Shown here: piece by piece, positions 20,742-32,126 of the stretch | Layout of the letters: the number at the start of each line of letters is the position of its first letter | Position numbering within the stretch: position 1 is the stretch's first letter | NCBI GenBank assembly: GCA_029717555.1 | Contig: JAMDHS010000123.1 | Span: 1-50,617, forward strand | Source: Peribolospora baueri | Taxonomy: Eukaryota > Basidiomycota > Peribolosporomycetes > Peribolosporales > Peribolosporaceae | Direction of reading: 5' to 3' | DNA length: 50,617 nucleotides | The notes under the pieces: model-generated | The model's input: only the letters and a program-made list of their open reading frames with translations | The model's database searches: none | What the model was told of the DNA's origin: nothing | Translations under genes and position numbers: made by a program

Positions 20742-23191
20742 ATGGCCGCCAACACCAACAGTATGGCGGGCGCTGCGCCCTGGAGCCCAGACAGTTGGCG
20801 CACCAAAAAGGTGGCCCAGGATGTCGTGTACCCAGACCAAAACAAGCTGGCTAGGTGAGTTGCCGGTCCGAAGCGACGAGGCCTCCACCATCCTGTGCAA
20901 AAGCTCATGCTGCAACCTGTCCCCTGCGTCCAGTGTCCTGCAACAGCTCAGAACCCTTCCTCCGCTGGTCACGCCTATGGAAGTGAGTCTGTCACATTAC
21001 CTTTGTCGAGTGCAGGCAGGAGCGAGCGCATCTCTCACACGGCGCCGGTCGACGCCGACGATCTTGGCCTGTTGGACAGATAGAGAGACTCAGGAAGCAG
21101 CTCGCCGACGTGTCTGAGGGCAAGGTGAGTTTGACTCCGAATTTTCTTTGTTCCTTTTGTCCTTCCGTTCACCTACTGACAGCGCCACCCTCACCGCTTA
21201 TCTACCATGTCCCGTCCCTTCTCGTTAGGCCTTCCTTCTCCAAGGCGGCGATTGCGCCGAACTCTTCTCTTACTGCAGACCTTCGCAGATTGACGCAAAG
21301 GTGAAGCTGCTTCTACTCATGAGCATGATTATTATTTGGGGAGCTCGGGTGCCCATCGTCCGTGTAGGACGGATTGCAGGGCAGTATGCTAAGCCGAGAA
21401 GCAAGCCTACGGAGATGGTAGATGGCAAGGAGGTGCTGAGCTTCAGGTAAATTTCTTCGAGGCGAGCAGGCTGAGAAAGCGCTTCGTTAGTTGTGTTTGC
21501 ATGTCTTCTGATGTTTTCCTTTCATTGTTCCGCGCTCTCTCTCAGAGGCGACAACGTCAACGGTTTCGACCCCTCCGACCGCACCCCCGACCCAAATCGC
21601 CTCTTGATGTGAGCCTTTTCGTCCCACTTTTGTCACTGCTTTTCTGTCGACTATGATTGAAGCATAACAATCTGCTCTTTTCTTTCACATCGCACCGCAG
21701 GGCCTATTTCCACTCCGCCTCGACCCTCAATCACCTTCGCGCCTCGCTTGCATCGGGCATCGCCGATCTACACGCCCCGCGCGACTGGTCCTTCTCTCAC
21801 GTCCGTTCGCCCACTCTCCAACGTGAGTTTGAGAACATTGTTGAGCACCTCACCGATGCCCTTGATTTCATGCGCACTGTCGGCGCCGATCCTGGGAAGA
21901 GCGATGGTGGGCTGGCAAGCGCTTTGAACACGGTCGACTTGTTCACTAGGTGAGTCGAGGCTCTCTGTTCGTCTGCCCTCTTCTTTCACCCAGTGCGCTT
22001 GTCTTCGAGCTGATCGTCTCCTTTTCCGCTTGTGCTACTTCTCAGCCACGAAGGTCTCCTTCTCGATTACGAAGAAGCTCTCACTCGCATTCTACCGGTC
22101 CCTACGACCGCGCTGCCTACGGTCCCACGCGGCTCGCTGGCTACGTCACCAGCTCCGAGCACGCCGACCTCAGCCAGCGTGGACGGAGCCGAGGGAACGA
22201 CTTGTTCCCCCTCAACCGCGCCTTATGCCTCGTCGGCACACTTTATCTGGATCGGAGACCGGACCCGCCAGCTGGACGGGGCGCACGTCGAGTACTTCAG
22301 AGGCATCCGCAATCCGGTCGGCGTCAAGGTCGGCCCGACAATGAAGCCGGATGAGCTGGTCAAGTTGCTCGACGTCGTGGACCCTTGGAACGAGCCGGGG
22401 AGGGTCACTCTCATCGGACGCTATGGGGCGAGCAAGGTGAGCGGACGCTCTGTTGGAAGGGACGGCGCCCGAGGCCGGATGGATTTTTGGGTGCTGTTTG
22501 TCACGGCCCACACCTTCTCACCTGCTCTCCTGCACCCATGTTACCCATCGCTTCGCGAAAAAAAAAAAGATCGACGATCACCTCCCAGGTCACATCCGCG
22601 CCGTCGCCGCCTCTACCCACCGTCCGATCTGGGTATGCGACCCGATGCACGGAAACACGACCTCCTCTCCCGCCAATCCGTCCTTGAAGACGCGCTCGTT
22701 CGCCGACATTGTTCTCGAGTTGTCCAAGAGCTTGCGTACCCACACCCGACTCGGTTTGACTCGGCTCGGAGGCGTGCACCTCGAATTGACGGGGGAGACG
22801 AACGAAGAGGGGTTCAGCGTGACAGAATGCACCGGCGGGAGCATGGAGTTGGGGGATGAGGATCTGAGCTTGAACTATCAGGTGCGCGGGCGATTTCTCT
22901 CGTTTGTACTATCATTCCGGATTCAAAGCCAACTTTTTCTCACCCCCCGTCTCCTTCTTTCGCAACACCTCTCAGACCCATTGCGACCCGCGTCTGAACT
23001 TTGAGCAATCACTGGACGTGGCCTTCCTCATCTCTCACCACCTCAAAAAGGAGCGGAGGGGACGTCAACGCCGCGCCAACGGCGGTTCGACGTCGGTCTC
23101 TCGCAGCGCCAGCGCCGGAGACGAGGGGGTGGAGACGGATGGGGACCCATTGCTGGACGAGCTCGTACAGAGGTTGGGCATGAGGCGATAA
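20742..23191 (+). CDS. Class II 3-deoxy-7-phosphoheptulonate (DAHP) synthase
   Basis: It condenses phosphoenolpyruvate with erythrose 4-phosphate, the first step of the shikimate route to aromatic amino acids. It belongs to the class II (plant/Neurospora-like) type, not the yeast ARO3/ARO4 type. Family marks: [20 protein letters not shown] at the N-terminus, [114 protein letters not shown] and [18 protein letters not shown]. These cover the known substrate- and metal-binding residues (the Cys of GGDC, the Arg/Lys of KPRS, the Cys-Asp of the terminal motif). Two low-complexity inserts stand out: about 45 residues of Thr/Ser/Pro after LTRILPVP and a Ser/Gly-rich segment after the last motif. 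About eight introns are present. The start is [10 protein letters not shown] at 20742, in good context. Confidence 0.93.
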
Positions 23192-24349
23192 AGGGGAAAG
23201 AGGGCGGGTGTCGAGCATATGTGTGTTGGGGCCCCAAGTGGGCAACCCTCGAGGGCTCGTTCAGGCAGAGTAAAATAGATGCTAGATATTCACGAGCGTG
23301 TCTGCTCCTGTGCTTATGTACTGGAGCTATTCCATCCTCGCTCTGCCGTGCCGTTCTGGGGCTTGCATCTCGTAATGGGGCGTTAGTATCATCTCGACAA
23401 CGCCTGTCCGTCGTGGGAGTCTTCTTAATGTCTCTCTCCATACTCCGACCACAGGAAAGGAAGAGGCTTGAAATGGGAACGTGGCAAGGCATTTGGAAAT
23501 TCGGGAACGCCTTACCGCTCGCTCCCCCGGTTGTGCTATCGGGCCGGCTTCTCTTCGGCGCTGTCTAGCCTAGCTCTCCGAGGGAGTAGGAATGGAAAGC
23601 ATCTGATGAGGGGAAGGAAGGATGGATAGTGCGACATGAAATTCATGTCGAAGCCGATGCTAAACTGAGTGAGGACGAGGCGGATGAGCGGTAAAGAGGA
23701 GTATATGCGGTGGACATGATTGATCCCCTTGCGCCCTTGCGTGCCAGTCGCGAGACCGACACTGAACTGAGCTTTGGTAGTTTATTAGTTTTGTTTCAGC
23801 TTGTTGGGTGTCCTTGTCGGATAGGACACTGAAAGAGAGATGCCCAGGTCAGCCTGCGAGCAGGACAGACGACGAGTGAACAGGAGCACCAGCACCCGCA
23901 AAGTGGCGAAATCAGACAGGGAGAGGGAGCATATATGCGGCGATCGGATAAACCAGAAAGGGTTGGAGGGTGCCTTGCTCAGGTCTCTTCCATCCCCCAG
24001 CTTCCCCCACTCCCTCCCCTTGGCGTCTTGCTCCTGAAAAGGAGCAGAGAGGACGGAAGGCAAGGGCGAAGGGGATGGATGGAGCGGACGGTGTTTGCGC
24101 TCACGTGGTGGAGAGAGAGACAGTTGTTAGTGGGCGGTTGGTATTCGAGCGAGTCGGGCGAGTCGCCAAACTTAATCTCTGACGTGAAAATGGTGAAATA
24201 AATGCATCCACCATCCATCCCACCCCAACCAACCTCCAGCCATCCTCCATCCTTTATCCTCCTTCCTCTTTCCATCTTTCCTCCTTCCCGCCTCTTCCCA
24301 TCATCACTCCACTCCCCTCCCCCCTTGCCGTCCCCGTGGTCCGCGTCCA
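23192..24349. other. Spacer before the choline kinase gene
   Basis: 1.16 kb without a supported gene. The right end (about 24200-24345) is strongly C/T-rich and runs into the choline-kinase start, as a fungal core promoter/5' UTR often does. The open frames seen on either strand lack family resemblance. Confidence 0.45.
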
Positions 24350-27300
24350 ATGGCCAACTCCCACCGCACGCAGGCCGTGTCCCCCATCTCCTCGCCCCTT
24401 ATCCTCCCTTCCTCCGCTTACGACTCCCTTCCCTCGCCCTCCTACTTTCGCCGCTCCTCTTCCTCTTCTGCCTCCTTCTCCCCCGCCTTCTCCGCCGGCG
24501 CCTCACCCCCGCTGACCGCCGGCCACGGCGGCGGAGGCGACCCGCTCAAGCTCGACGCGGACAACCTCGTTCTCGAGGAAGAGCAAGACGCGGAAAATGG
24601 GCAGCGACAGCTGGACGAGGAGGGCAAGGGCGAGGGCGAAGGCGAGGGCGAGGGCGAGGACTACGAGTTCACCGATGGGGAGGACGACATGCATGCTGAG
24701 GGCATCCCTCGAGCGTACGTCAAGCTCGACGTGAGGTGAGTTCCGCACACCGAACAGTCCAACTGTGCGGGACGGCTGGGGTCGCGTGCCGCCGGCTGCA
24801 CGACGGACGAACGAATGAACGAATGAACGAACGAACGACGGGCACATGACTTCAATACCCAGAAGAATGCACTTCACCGGCCGTGCCTCTTCTCTCCTCT
24901 CGCTAGAGCTAGAGCGAGGCACGACCCGAGGTATGTCTTGGTCGGGCGTCAGAGGGCCAGAGGTAAGCGGGGGGAACGTTATCCTGCCTGCCCACTCGCG
25001 ATGGTTGCGTCCCTCTGGTGACATGCGTGCCTACGTCACATTCGTGATAGACGCGGTCGATAAGGTTCGGACGCACTGACCTTTGTTCACGTCGCTGCCC
25101 CCTCCGCAATCTTCATTCTCATCTGACAGGAGGTCGGATTTGCCCACCTTCCCTCGGGCCGTACTCGATCTCCTCTCGAAGCACCTCAGTATCCCGGGAT
25201 GGGCTACCTCCGAGGCCCACCCTTCGTCGCTCCCGCTCGATCCTCAATACGTCCTCCTGCACCGAGTCAGCGGTAGTTTCACCAATGCCGTCTTCTTTGT
25301 CTCCTACCGCCCTCCAGGCAAGGCGAGCAACCTGCGGGTGCCGCCCACCGTGCTCCTGCGCGTCTATGGCACCGACAGCGCCACGTTGATTTCCCGACGG
25401 ACGGAGTTGTTGATCCTCCACACCCTTTCCTCTCTCTACGATATCGGCCCCCGTATCCTTGGTACATTTTCCAACGGTCGAGTGGAGCAGTATTTCGATT
25501 GCGTGCCTATTGGAAAGGAGGGCATGCGCGACCTCAAGGACCCGCGCGTTCACGATGGAGGAGCGGCCGCTAGGGCGAGGGGTGAGAGGAGGGAAGGGTA
25601 CGCACAGTGGGTGGCAAGGAGAATGAGGGAGCTCCACGAGGTGCCACTGGATGTCGTCGCCAGAGTACTCGAGAGCGGCGATCTGCGAAGCCAGCACGAG
25701 CTCAGCGACAGCAAGGGCTTTGGCCGAGGCATCGCCAAAGACCTGCTCGCCTCTGGCCACGCGCGCAAGACGAAAACGTCCAGGCGACCGCCCCTCCTTC
25801 ATCACCAATCTCCGGCGCCCATGACGGACAGAGAGGAGCGCGAGAGCCCCGCCCAGCCACTCGCCGTCGACTTTGCCACCCAAAGAGGATCCAGGAGCAG
25901 CGCGGTGAGCAGCTTCGACAGCCTCGCGACCAGCTACTCGTCCGCGAGCTCGGTGGACAGCGTGTCCTCCTTCGACTCAGCAACGACGGTCGGAACACCC
26001 GCCTTCGGCCCCACTTCGGTGCCCGCTGAGCGGGAGCCGTTTGTTTCCAATTTGGCCAGCTCGAGCCAGGCTCGGTCGTCCAGTCGCGGCAGAGCCGTCT
26101 ACTCTCCCGTGTTGCTGCCGTCGACGGAGTCGAGCGCCGAAGGGGCAAGCCAACTCTTGCGCTCGGTCGACAAGAACGGGAGCGCGGGCCGTAAGGGGAG
26201 GGGGAACGGACACTTGACAGGGCCTTATCCTGGCGTCTGGAGGCGGATCAAGCGTTGGAGCAAGGAGGCGGAGAAGGTGCTCCGGCTTGTGGACGGGGCC
26301 AAGGTATCATTGCCGTCACAGCGATCGCGGATATCCAAAGCCCAGCGCGAGCTCGACGCTTATTTATCCCAAATCGAAGCGCTCAACTTCTCTCGGCTGA
26401 AAAAGGAGGTGGAGGCGTACAAGGCCTATGTTCGACGGTGGGAGCGAGCCGAAGGGCAATCTCGACGCGTCTTCTCGCACAACGACTCGCAATACGGCAA
26501 TTTGCTTCGCATCAAGGACGAAAACGCCGTACCGCCCAGTCCTAGGCTCGGACCTGTCGGCTCGCTGAGCCCGGTGGTGGGACCGATTGGCAAGGCGGGA
26601 AGATCGCGAGGACGTCCGCCTCCGGAACATCATGCGCTCGTGGTGATCGACTTTGAATATGCGTCGCCCAACCCTCGCGGCTACGACATTGCGAACCACT
26701 TTCACGAGTGGAGGACGGACTACCACCATCGGACGCTGAGTTGGAGCCTGCGCAGCCACGGCGCGTATCCGAACGAGAGGGAGAGGCGAATTTGGTTGAG
26801 GGCCTACGTCGAGCAGGGGAAGGAGATGCTCGGCACCGTCATCTCGCCCGGTGCTCTGTTGGCATCAGCCACGAGGGACAGCCGCCCGCTCGGGCAGGGC
26901 GCCGCAGTGGAGACCCGGCCTGGTCTGGAAAGCAGGCGAAGGAGTCACGAAGAGGCTCGCCCACATTCGGACAACGGCGCCGCCCACTCTGCACCTGCAC
27001 CCGAGTCTCGGGTCAACCATCAACAGGAGCCGTCGCCTGTACAGCACCTCCGACAGCCATCCGGCGGTCTGGCGTCATCGTCTTCCGGGGAAGCGACGCC
27101 ACACGGTCAGATAACCCCGACGGCTATTTCACCTCGGTCGCCGAAGCGACCTTCCGTTGCCGTCGACGCTGCGAGTGGAGATACGGACGCTAGTGGGACT
27201 GGCACACAGAGAGCCATAGGGCCGCTGAGCAGCTCGCCGTCCAAAAGCAAGAGCGCCGGCGCAACGCCTACGTTGGCTGCTGCATCGTCGTCATCGTCGT

Positions 27301-27752
27301 CGTCGTCAGACGCAGACATGAAGGAGCAGACCCTCCACAAGGTTGGCTCGTCAAGCTCTCTGCGATCCACGTCGTCGACCGGCTCTGCATCCTTCCCACC
27401 GCCTTCGGCTGACCCCGTCGCGCTCGCTCACCTAGCCACCCGTATCGAGCGTTCCATGGAGGCAGAGGTGGACAGGCTGGAGGCCGAGGTGCGCGTCTGG
27501 TCACCCGCTTCGCACGCCGTGTGGGGCCTGTGGGGGATCGTATTCGCCCGGGAGGAGATCGAGCGCCGGTTGGCGGCCGTCAGAGCGGAGATGCAGGGTG
27601 GCGACGAAGGGGCAGAGGAGGAAGTGAGAGGTGATGAGGCCGAAGCCACAGAGGAAGAAGGCTTTGATAACCTCAAGTACGCCGCCGGCAGGTTCGACCT
27701 TTTCAGGGAGGAGATCGAAGGTCTGAACGTCCAGGTCGACGACGCCTTTTGA
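24350..27752 (+). CDS. Choline/ethanolamine kinase with large disordered insertions
   Basis: It phosphorylates choline and/or ethanolamine, the first Kennedy-pathway step for phosphatidylcholine and phosphatidylethanolamine. Two exons, 24350-24735 and 25130-27752, give 1,002 residues, roughly twice the usual 400-550. The first 110 residues are Ser/Pro-rich then acidic. The kinase fold starts at FPRAVLDLLSKHLSIPGW and shows LHRVSGSFTNAVFFVSY, VLLRVYGTDSATLISRRTEL, IGPRILGTFSNGRVEQYFDC, the Brenner motif HNDSQYGNLLR (about 26480) and the kinase motif VVIDFEYASPNPRGYDIANH (about 26643). The C-lobe resumes at WSPASHAVWGLWGIVFAREE. About 270 residues of Ser-rich sequence separate the lobe start from RIKRWSKEAEKVL, and another 200 or so separate AYVEQGKEML from the C-terminal helices. 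The catalytic Asp/Asn of the Brenner motif and the metal-binding Asp of IDFEY are present. The 394-nt intron is the longest clear one in the window. Confidence 0.9.
24806..24839. repeat. ACGA/ATGA tetranucleotide repeat in an intron
   Basis: A run of ACGA and ATGA units (about eight) lies inside the long intron of the choline kinase gene. It probably explains part of that intron's length. Confidence 0.8.
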
Positions 27753-27841
27753 GCGTCCCAAGCCCTTCCCCCCCCCCCTCTCCCAATCCAAGGGTACTGA
27801 AGCGTTTAGACAGACCAAGTTGCGCTGCGCCCAACTTCGTT

Positions 27842-27872
<31 letters not shown>

Positions 27873-28116
27873 TGTTTTTTGTTTTGTTTTTGTCCTTTCT
27901 TTCCGCGATGCGCTTTTTGTACGTTCACATCGCTTGCATCGGTTGCTGGTGGTCACCGTCGTCCCTGTTCGTTCCCCCATGCAATAGAACGCTCGGTAAA
28001 GTTGGGCAGCTTGACAGAACCGCACACGGAACGTCTAAAGTCATGAAACCAAAGGCACTTGCAACGGGACCACGCCAATGATTGCCGATGAGGGTAGTGA
28101 TACAATTATTAAGTCA
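27753..28116. other. Convergent 3' spacer with T/G-rich tract
   Basis: This lies between the stops of the choline kinase (+) and TFIIF beta (-) genes. A GTTTTGTTTTTG-type tract at about 27838-27893 is the likely polyadenylation/terminator zone for the plus-strand gene. I see no coding sequence. Confidence 0.55.
27838..27893 (+). terminator. T-rich 3' end region of choline kinase
   Basis: About 55 bases of TTTTG/TTTTTG repeats start 86 bases after the choline kinase stop. T/U-rich efficiency tracts mark fungal 3' ends. This is position-based inference; no exact cleavage site can be given. Confidence 0.4.
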
Positions 28117-29758
28117 TCAAGAAACCTCGACCATATCGTCGGAATCACCCTCCGAGTCACTTCCATTCTCGTCCCTACCCCCGCTCTCTCCGCTAGCTGT
28201 TGGCTGCGAAGCTATGTTCTCCGTACCGTTCGACCCGGAGCTTCCGCCTGCCCCACCTTCCACGCTCATGCCGTCGCCGCTTCCCGCCGCTCCCGCCAGG
28301 GCCGCGGCCCCGCCCACTTCCTCCTTCTTCGTCTTCTCGTCTGTCTTCCGCTTGTCCTTATACGTCTCCGTTAATGCCCACAAGCCGGAATAAGGCCCTC
28401 TCTTGACGGGCTGCGCCATTCCCGAGAGCACCTCCTTGAGATATGCCTCGGGCTGTTTAAGGTGCTGGCGGAGGCCCTTGAGAGGCCAGTACTCGTATTC
28501 GCCAAATGCTTCGAGAATGAGGTCCATGAGCTCGTTGCTCGGCATGCGTGCAAACCGCTCGATGGCCTGTTGCTTTGGTTTCTGCAGAGGTAGAACATGA
28601 CCGAGCCAAAGCGTCACGCGAGGAAAGAGCGTCAGAGCTGGCATACGAGGACCCAGCCAGGCCATCCTCGAACGCTGCACTCACGATGAAAGCGCTGTGC
28701 GTCCGTCCTGTTGCCAAGCCCGCACCGGCAGCACCAGCGGCCAATAGGTTGCTCGTCCCCGTGCCGCCCTCCAATACCTTGACCGTGCGCCTCGGCATGG
28801 CGGCTTCCATGCTTCTCGTGCGAAGCACCTTGCGGTATGCTTCGTCCATCCGTGGCGTCAGGCCACATTCGTGAGAAATTGTGCCTGCGAGATACGTTTG
28901 ACCTGTGCGAGCAATAACGGGTGCGCCCTTGTTTTCAGCTGACGTCCTGCACAAAGATACGTCTGTTGCAAGAAGGTTTAAAAGACTTAATCCCACTCAC
29001 GAGCTCGATAGCTCCCCGGCACGGGCTTTTCTGCAAAGGCGTACAAGTTGTGACTGTGCTTGTTCGTCATCCGAAGATCGTAGGTCGTCGGTATCGGACG
29101 TTCTTTCTCCTTCGCCTTCTGCTCTGAATCTGCCTGACTACCGACAGGCTTGACGTCCTGTTCGACGCCGTTGGCGAGCTCGCGCTTGGGAGCGGACGTG
29201 GAGCCGCTCGCGTCCGTTCGCTCGTTGAGCAAGAGTGCAATCTTGTTCTCACCACCCTTTGCCTCAGGCCTGGAGAGAGACGACGTGGGGTGCGGTGACA
29301 CATTGGGGAAGATGTTCCCAAGTCAACACGAGTGCAGTCTCGTAATCCTCGCTCAAACGGCGCTCAAACGCTGCTTTTTCACAAAGGTACGCTTGTCGCG
29401 ATGCACGAAGATGCCGGCCTTCGGCGGCTTCCGCAACGACGACGCAGAGAGAAAAAAAGGTCGCAGCTATACCCCGGATCACGGGTAAGACAACTCACTC
29501 GTAGACTCGCACCGTTCCCAACGGCACGCCATCCTCGTCTACGCTTGCCCATTGGTCCATGAGGAACTTGGGCACCTTGACGAGCCACACTTTCCGCTTG
29601 GACTCGCGGCCCATCACTAGGTCCTCGTCCGGCTCCGGGCTGCGCTCTCGCTTTCCATTGGCGTTCTTCGAGTCCGCCGCAGAGTTGTCACCATCAAGTG
29701 GGACGGACTCCGCTTCGGGGGAGCCCGGATCTGATACGTAACCCGTCGGAGATGACAT
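28117..29758 (-). CDS. TFG2: Transcription initiation factor IIF subunit beta (RAP30/TFG2)
   Basis: This nuclear general transcription factor pairs with TFIIF alpha and delivers RNA polymerase II to promoters. The chosen start is MSSPTGYVSDPGS at 29758; a longer frame upstream has no family support. The N-terminal dimerisation part has RESKRKVWLVKVPKFLMDQW and LGTVRVYE, as in other RAP30 proteins. It continues with NKIALLLNE, PIPTTYDLRMTNKHSHNLYA and FAEKPVP. The linker holds ISHECGLTPRMDEAYRKVLR, with the conserved 'H.C...P....Y' pattern. The C-terminal winged helix runs KPKQQAIERFARMPSNELMD, AFGEYEYWPLKGLRQHLKQP, EAYLKEVLSGMA and YSGLWALTETYKD. An acidic tail of about 60 residues, rich in Gly/Ser/Glu, ends the protein. 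Four or five short introns are present. Confidence 0.93.
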
Positions 29759-30076
29759 GATGGTCGTCGTTGTCGTCGTCGTCGATTGTAGGCGGGCGAG
29801 GCGAGGCGACGGTGATCGGCGAGTGGTCCGCCGCCGCAGTTCGACCGCAGCAACCGCCATTGTCCAATCGGTCTCTGCGCGCATCTGAGATTATACCCGT
29901 ATAGTATCTGAACATCAGTCTAGAGGCGCCAACTCCCCTTTCATCGGGGATCCACATAACCTGGATTCTCGCGCCTCGAGACTTGACACTGTTGGACGAG
30001 TAGGACTCGACTCCATCATCCCGAGAAAGAGTCGTAGACTAATCATTCAACTCAAACAGCGCCACGACCCTCGAAT
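29759..30076. promoter_or_regulatory. TFIIF beta upstream region
   Basis: 318 bp between the TFIIF beta start and the HMCES stop, both on the minus strand. It must hold the TFIIF beta promoter and the HMCES 3' UTR. I see no further gene. Confidence 0.4.
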
Positions 30077-32126
30077 TCATTGGCCTTTCGTGAAGAAGCT
30101 CGTAATCTTCCGCTGTGACCCCTTCCTTTTCCTGTCCAACTCGGTGAAATGGCCGGCCTTGAAACCTCCGGCCTTCTTCGGTGGTGTGGTATGCGAGCTG
30201 GACTGACTCCCGGAAACTTTCGGATTTGATCGACCTGACGGAGAAGGGGAGGGCAACGGGCCGGAAGCGGAGGAGGAAAATTTGCCCCTCTTCGCCGATG
30301 TTGGAGGATTTATCCGTGACGGCTGCGCCTTGCGCGTTTTCCGAGGCGAAAAGCCATCGTTGTCGTCGGAGTCTTCGAAGAAGAGGCGTTTCGTGGCACC
30401 TTGGCTCGGCGACCTGTCCTCCGATTTTGCCATTTCTTCAAACCCTTCCAGAGCCTCAAGATCTGACGATTCGGTGACGGAGGCGATCGAGCTTGACGTC
30501 TCCTCCTTGATCTGTCCGTCGTCCCGGATGGTCGAACTTGACGCTGATTGCTGCGAACAAAGGGTCGAACTAGCCTGTAACCCCTCGTCGGGATTGGACG
30601 AAAGGTCTTGTCCGGCTGCGCCTGCCAGTTCCTCTTCTTTGACGCGCTGTGTCGGCTCCAGCTTTGTCTCTGCATCCCAAGTTTCTGCCCACGTCGGCTC
30701 CTTTTTCACCTGCGCGCCGGCCTTCGGTTCTGGAACGCCCTTTCGAGGAGACGTCTCGCTCGCCTTCTTGAAGAATCCTTGGATGCCGCCCTTGCGCTCT
30801 GATAGTGGTCGAATGAAATCGGGCGATGATCGTCCCACCTTGCCAACTTCAGGTGGGACCGGATAGCTGAACGCGGCACGACACACTCCTCCATGCGATT
30901 GAGCCAGATGCCAGCTTCAAGCGTCGCTTAATATAAATATCTCTCACCAGCGTAATTCGCCCGGAAATGGCCGCATGAGGCTCGCCACTTCCTTCCCCCA
31001 GGTCAGGGCGCTGTCATCTTTCGGCGACTCGCCAACGCCAAGCCACTTTTTGATCTCTTCTACCGAAGAAAGGATTACGGGCATGCGGTCGTGCTGCAAC
31101 GATCGCCGATTGTCGGCAGTCCGAACATGAGACATCGGGAACGGCGGCTGGAAGGCGGGCTCACCAGAAAGTTGAGCTGCTTGTTCGTCGACGTGGTGAT
31201 CACGGTGAACGAATAAACGGGCACAGAAGTACCTGGAGAAAGATGAAACGGGTTGGAGTTACCGCCCCAGGACGGAGGCAGGACGGACGGGATGGGATGC
31301 CAAGCTGCCAAAGCGGCGCACCTTCGAAGACAACCTTATCCCACAAGCCGGCCATACACATCAACGGCGGGCCTCCTCTACCAGGCTCCTTTCCTCGAGC
31401 CGCCACATCATCCGTGCTCATCCCTACGAAATGAGCCTGCTTTCCCTTCCCCCCTACCTTCTCCTTGTTAAACCACTCGTAAAATCCCTGGCACACAACC
31501 ACGCAGCGGTTCTTCGCGAGCAACGGTCCCCAAACGGAGCTGCCGGAGAGAATGGTATCATCTCGAGCGTTAATGGTGCGTAGCGCCTCACCGTAACCAG
31601 GTGGGCGTTTGAGCGTGTGCGGGAGAAGTCCCCACTTCATCGTCTGGATCACGAAGGGGATGGGAGGAGCGGAGGCGGACGCCTTCGACAACGGCGAATC
31701 TGCAAAGTCCGACGGCTCCGCGCGGCGAATGATTGGGCATTGTGTCTGTGGTGCAACGTTGTATCTAGAACGGGCCGTGAAGAAGGATGGGACGAAGAGC
31801 CAAGGGCTGTGAGCCGGCCACTTCCTTCCGTTTCTCTCGCTCCGTATGCGCCGGCGCCTACCCTCCGCCGCCTGCAGCGGGAGAAGAGCCCCTCTATGTT
31901 GTTTGGGTACTTACGATGGCCAGAATTCGTTGCGTCCAATCCATCGGGGACGGGACGCAGAGGACGAGCTCCCAGCGGGCCGTCGTTGGTGAGATTGGCC
32001 GTCGCCCCCGGCGCTCGGCCCACTGCCTCCGCCATCGTCGTTGTCGCCGTAGAGGTGCCGGAGCCGAACTCGAACGTCGTTCTCAAACTCGTCTTGATCG
32101 ATACCCAGAGAGAACCTGCCACACAT
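30077..32126 (-). CDS. HMCES-type abasic-site processing protein (SRAP domain)
   Basis: The protein crosslinks its own Cys2 to abasic sites in single-stranded DNA at stalled forks, shielding them from cleavage. The start MCGRFSLGIDQDEF at 32126 places the catalytic cysteine at position 2 after Met removal, which fixes the start. Other active-site marks: YNVAPQTQCPIIRR (the Asn), MKWGLLPHTLK, INARDDTI, CVVVCQGFYEW (the Glu) and HDRMPVIL (the His), so the domain looks fully active. About 40 Gly/Ser/Asp-rich residues lie between the first strand and the YN motif. A long tail of about 250 mostly disordered residues follows the SRAP domain. It contains KGGIQGFFKK, a PIP-like motif, and ends with QRKITSFFTKGQ, in which QRKITSFF is a textbook PCNA-interacting box. 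Several introns of 60-110 nt are present. It is divergent from the DUF1348 gene, 444 bp away. Confidence 0.93.

Noticed and set aside
25119-25883. A 254-residue minus-strand frame opposite the choline kinase gene
   Set aside because: It is the antisense of well-supported kinase exons and has no family resemblance.
28457-28996. A 179-residue minus-strand frame within the TFIIF beta gene taken as a separate protein
   Set aside because: It contains the true TFIIF exon read through adjacent introns; the winged-helix part is in another frame across a splice site.
29759-29884. Upstream in-frame ATG extending TFIIF beta by 42 residues
   Set aside because: The added sequence is Arg/Thr-rich low complexity with no counterpart in the family; the ATG at 29758 fits better.
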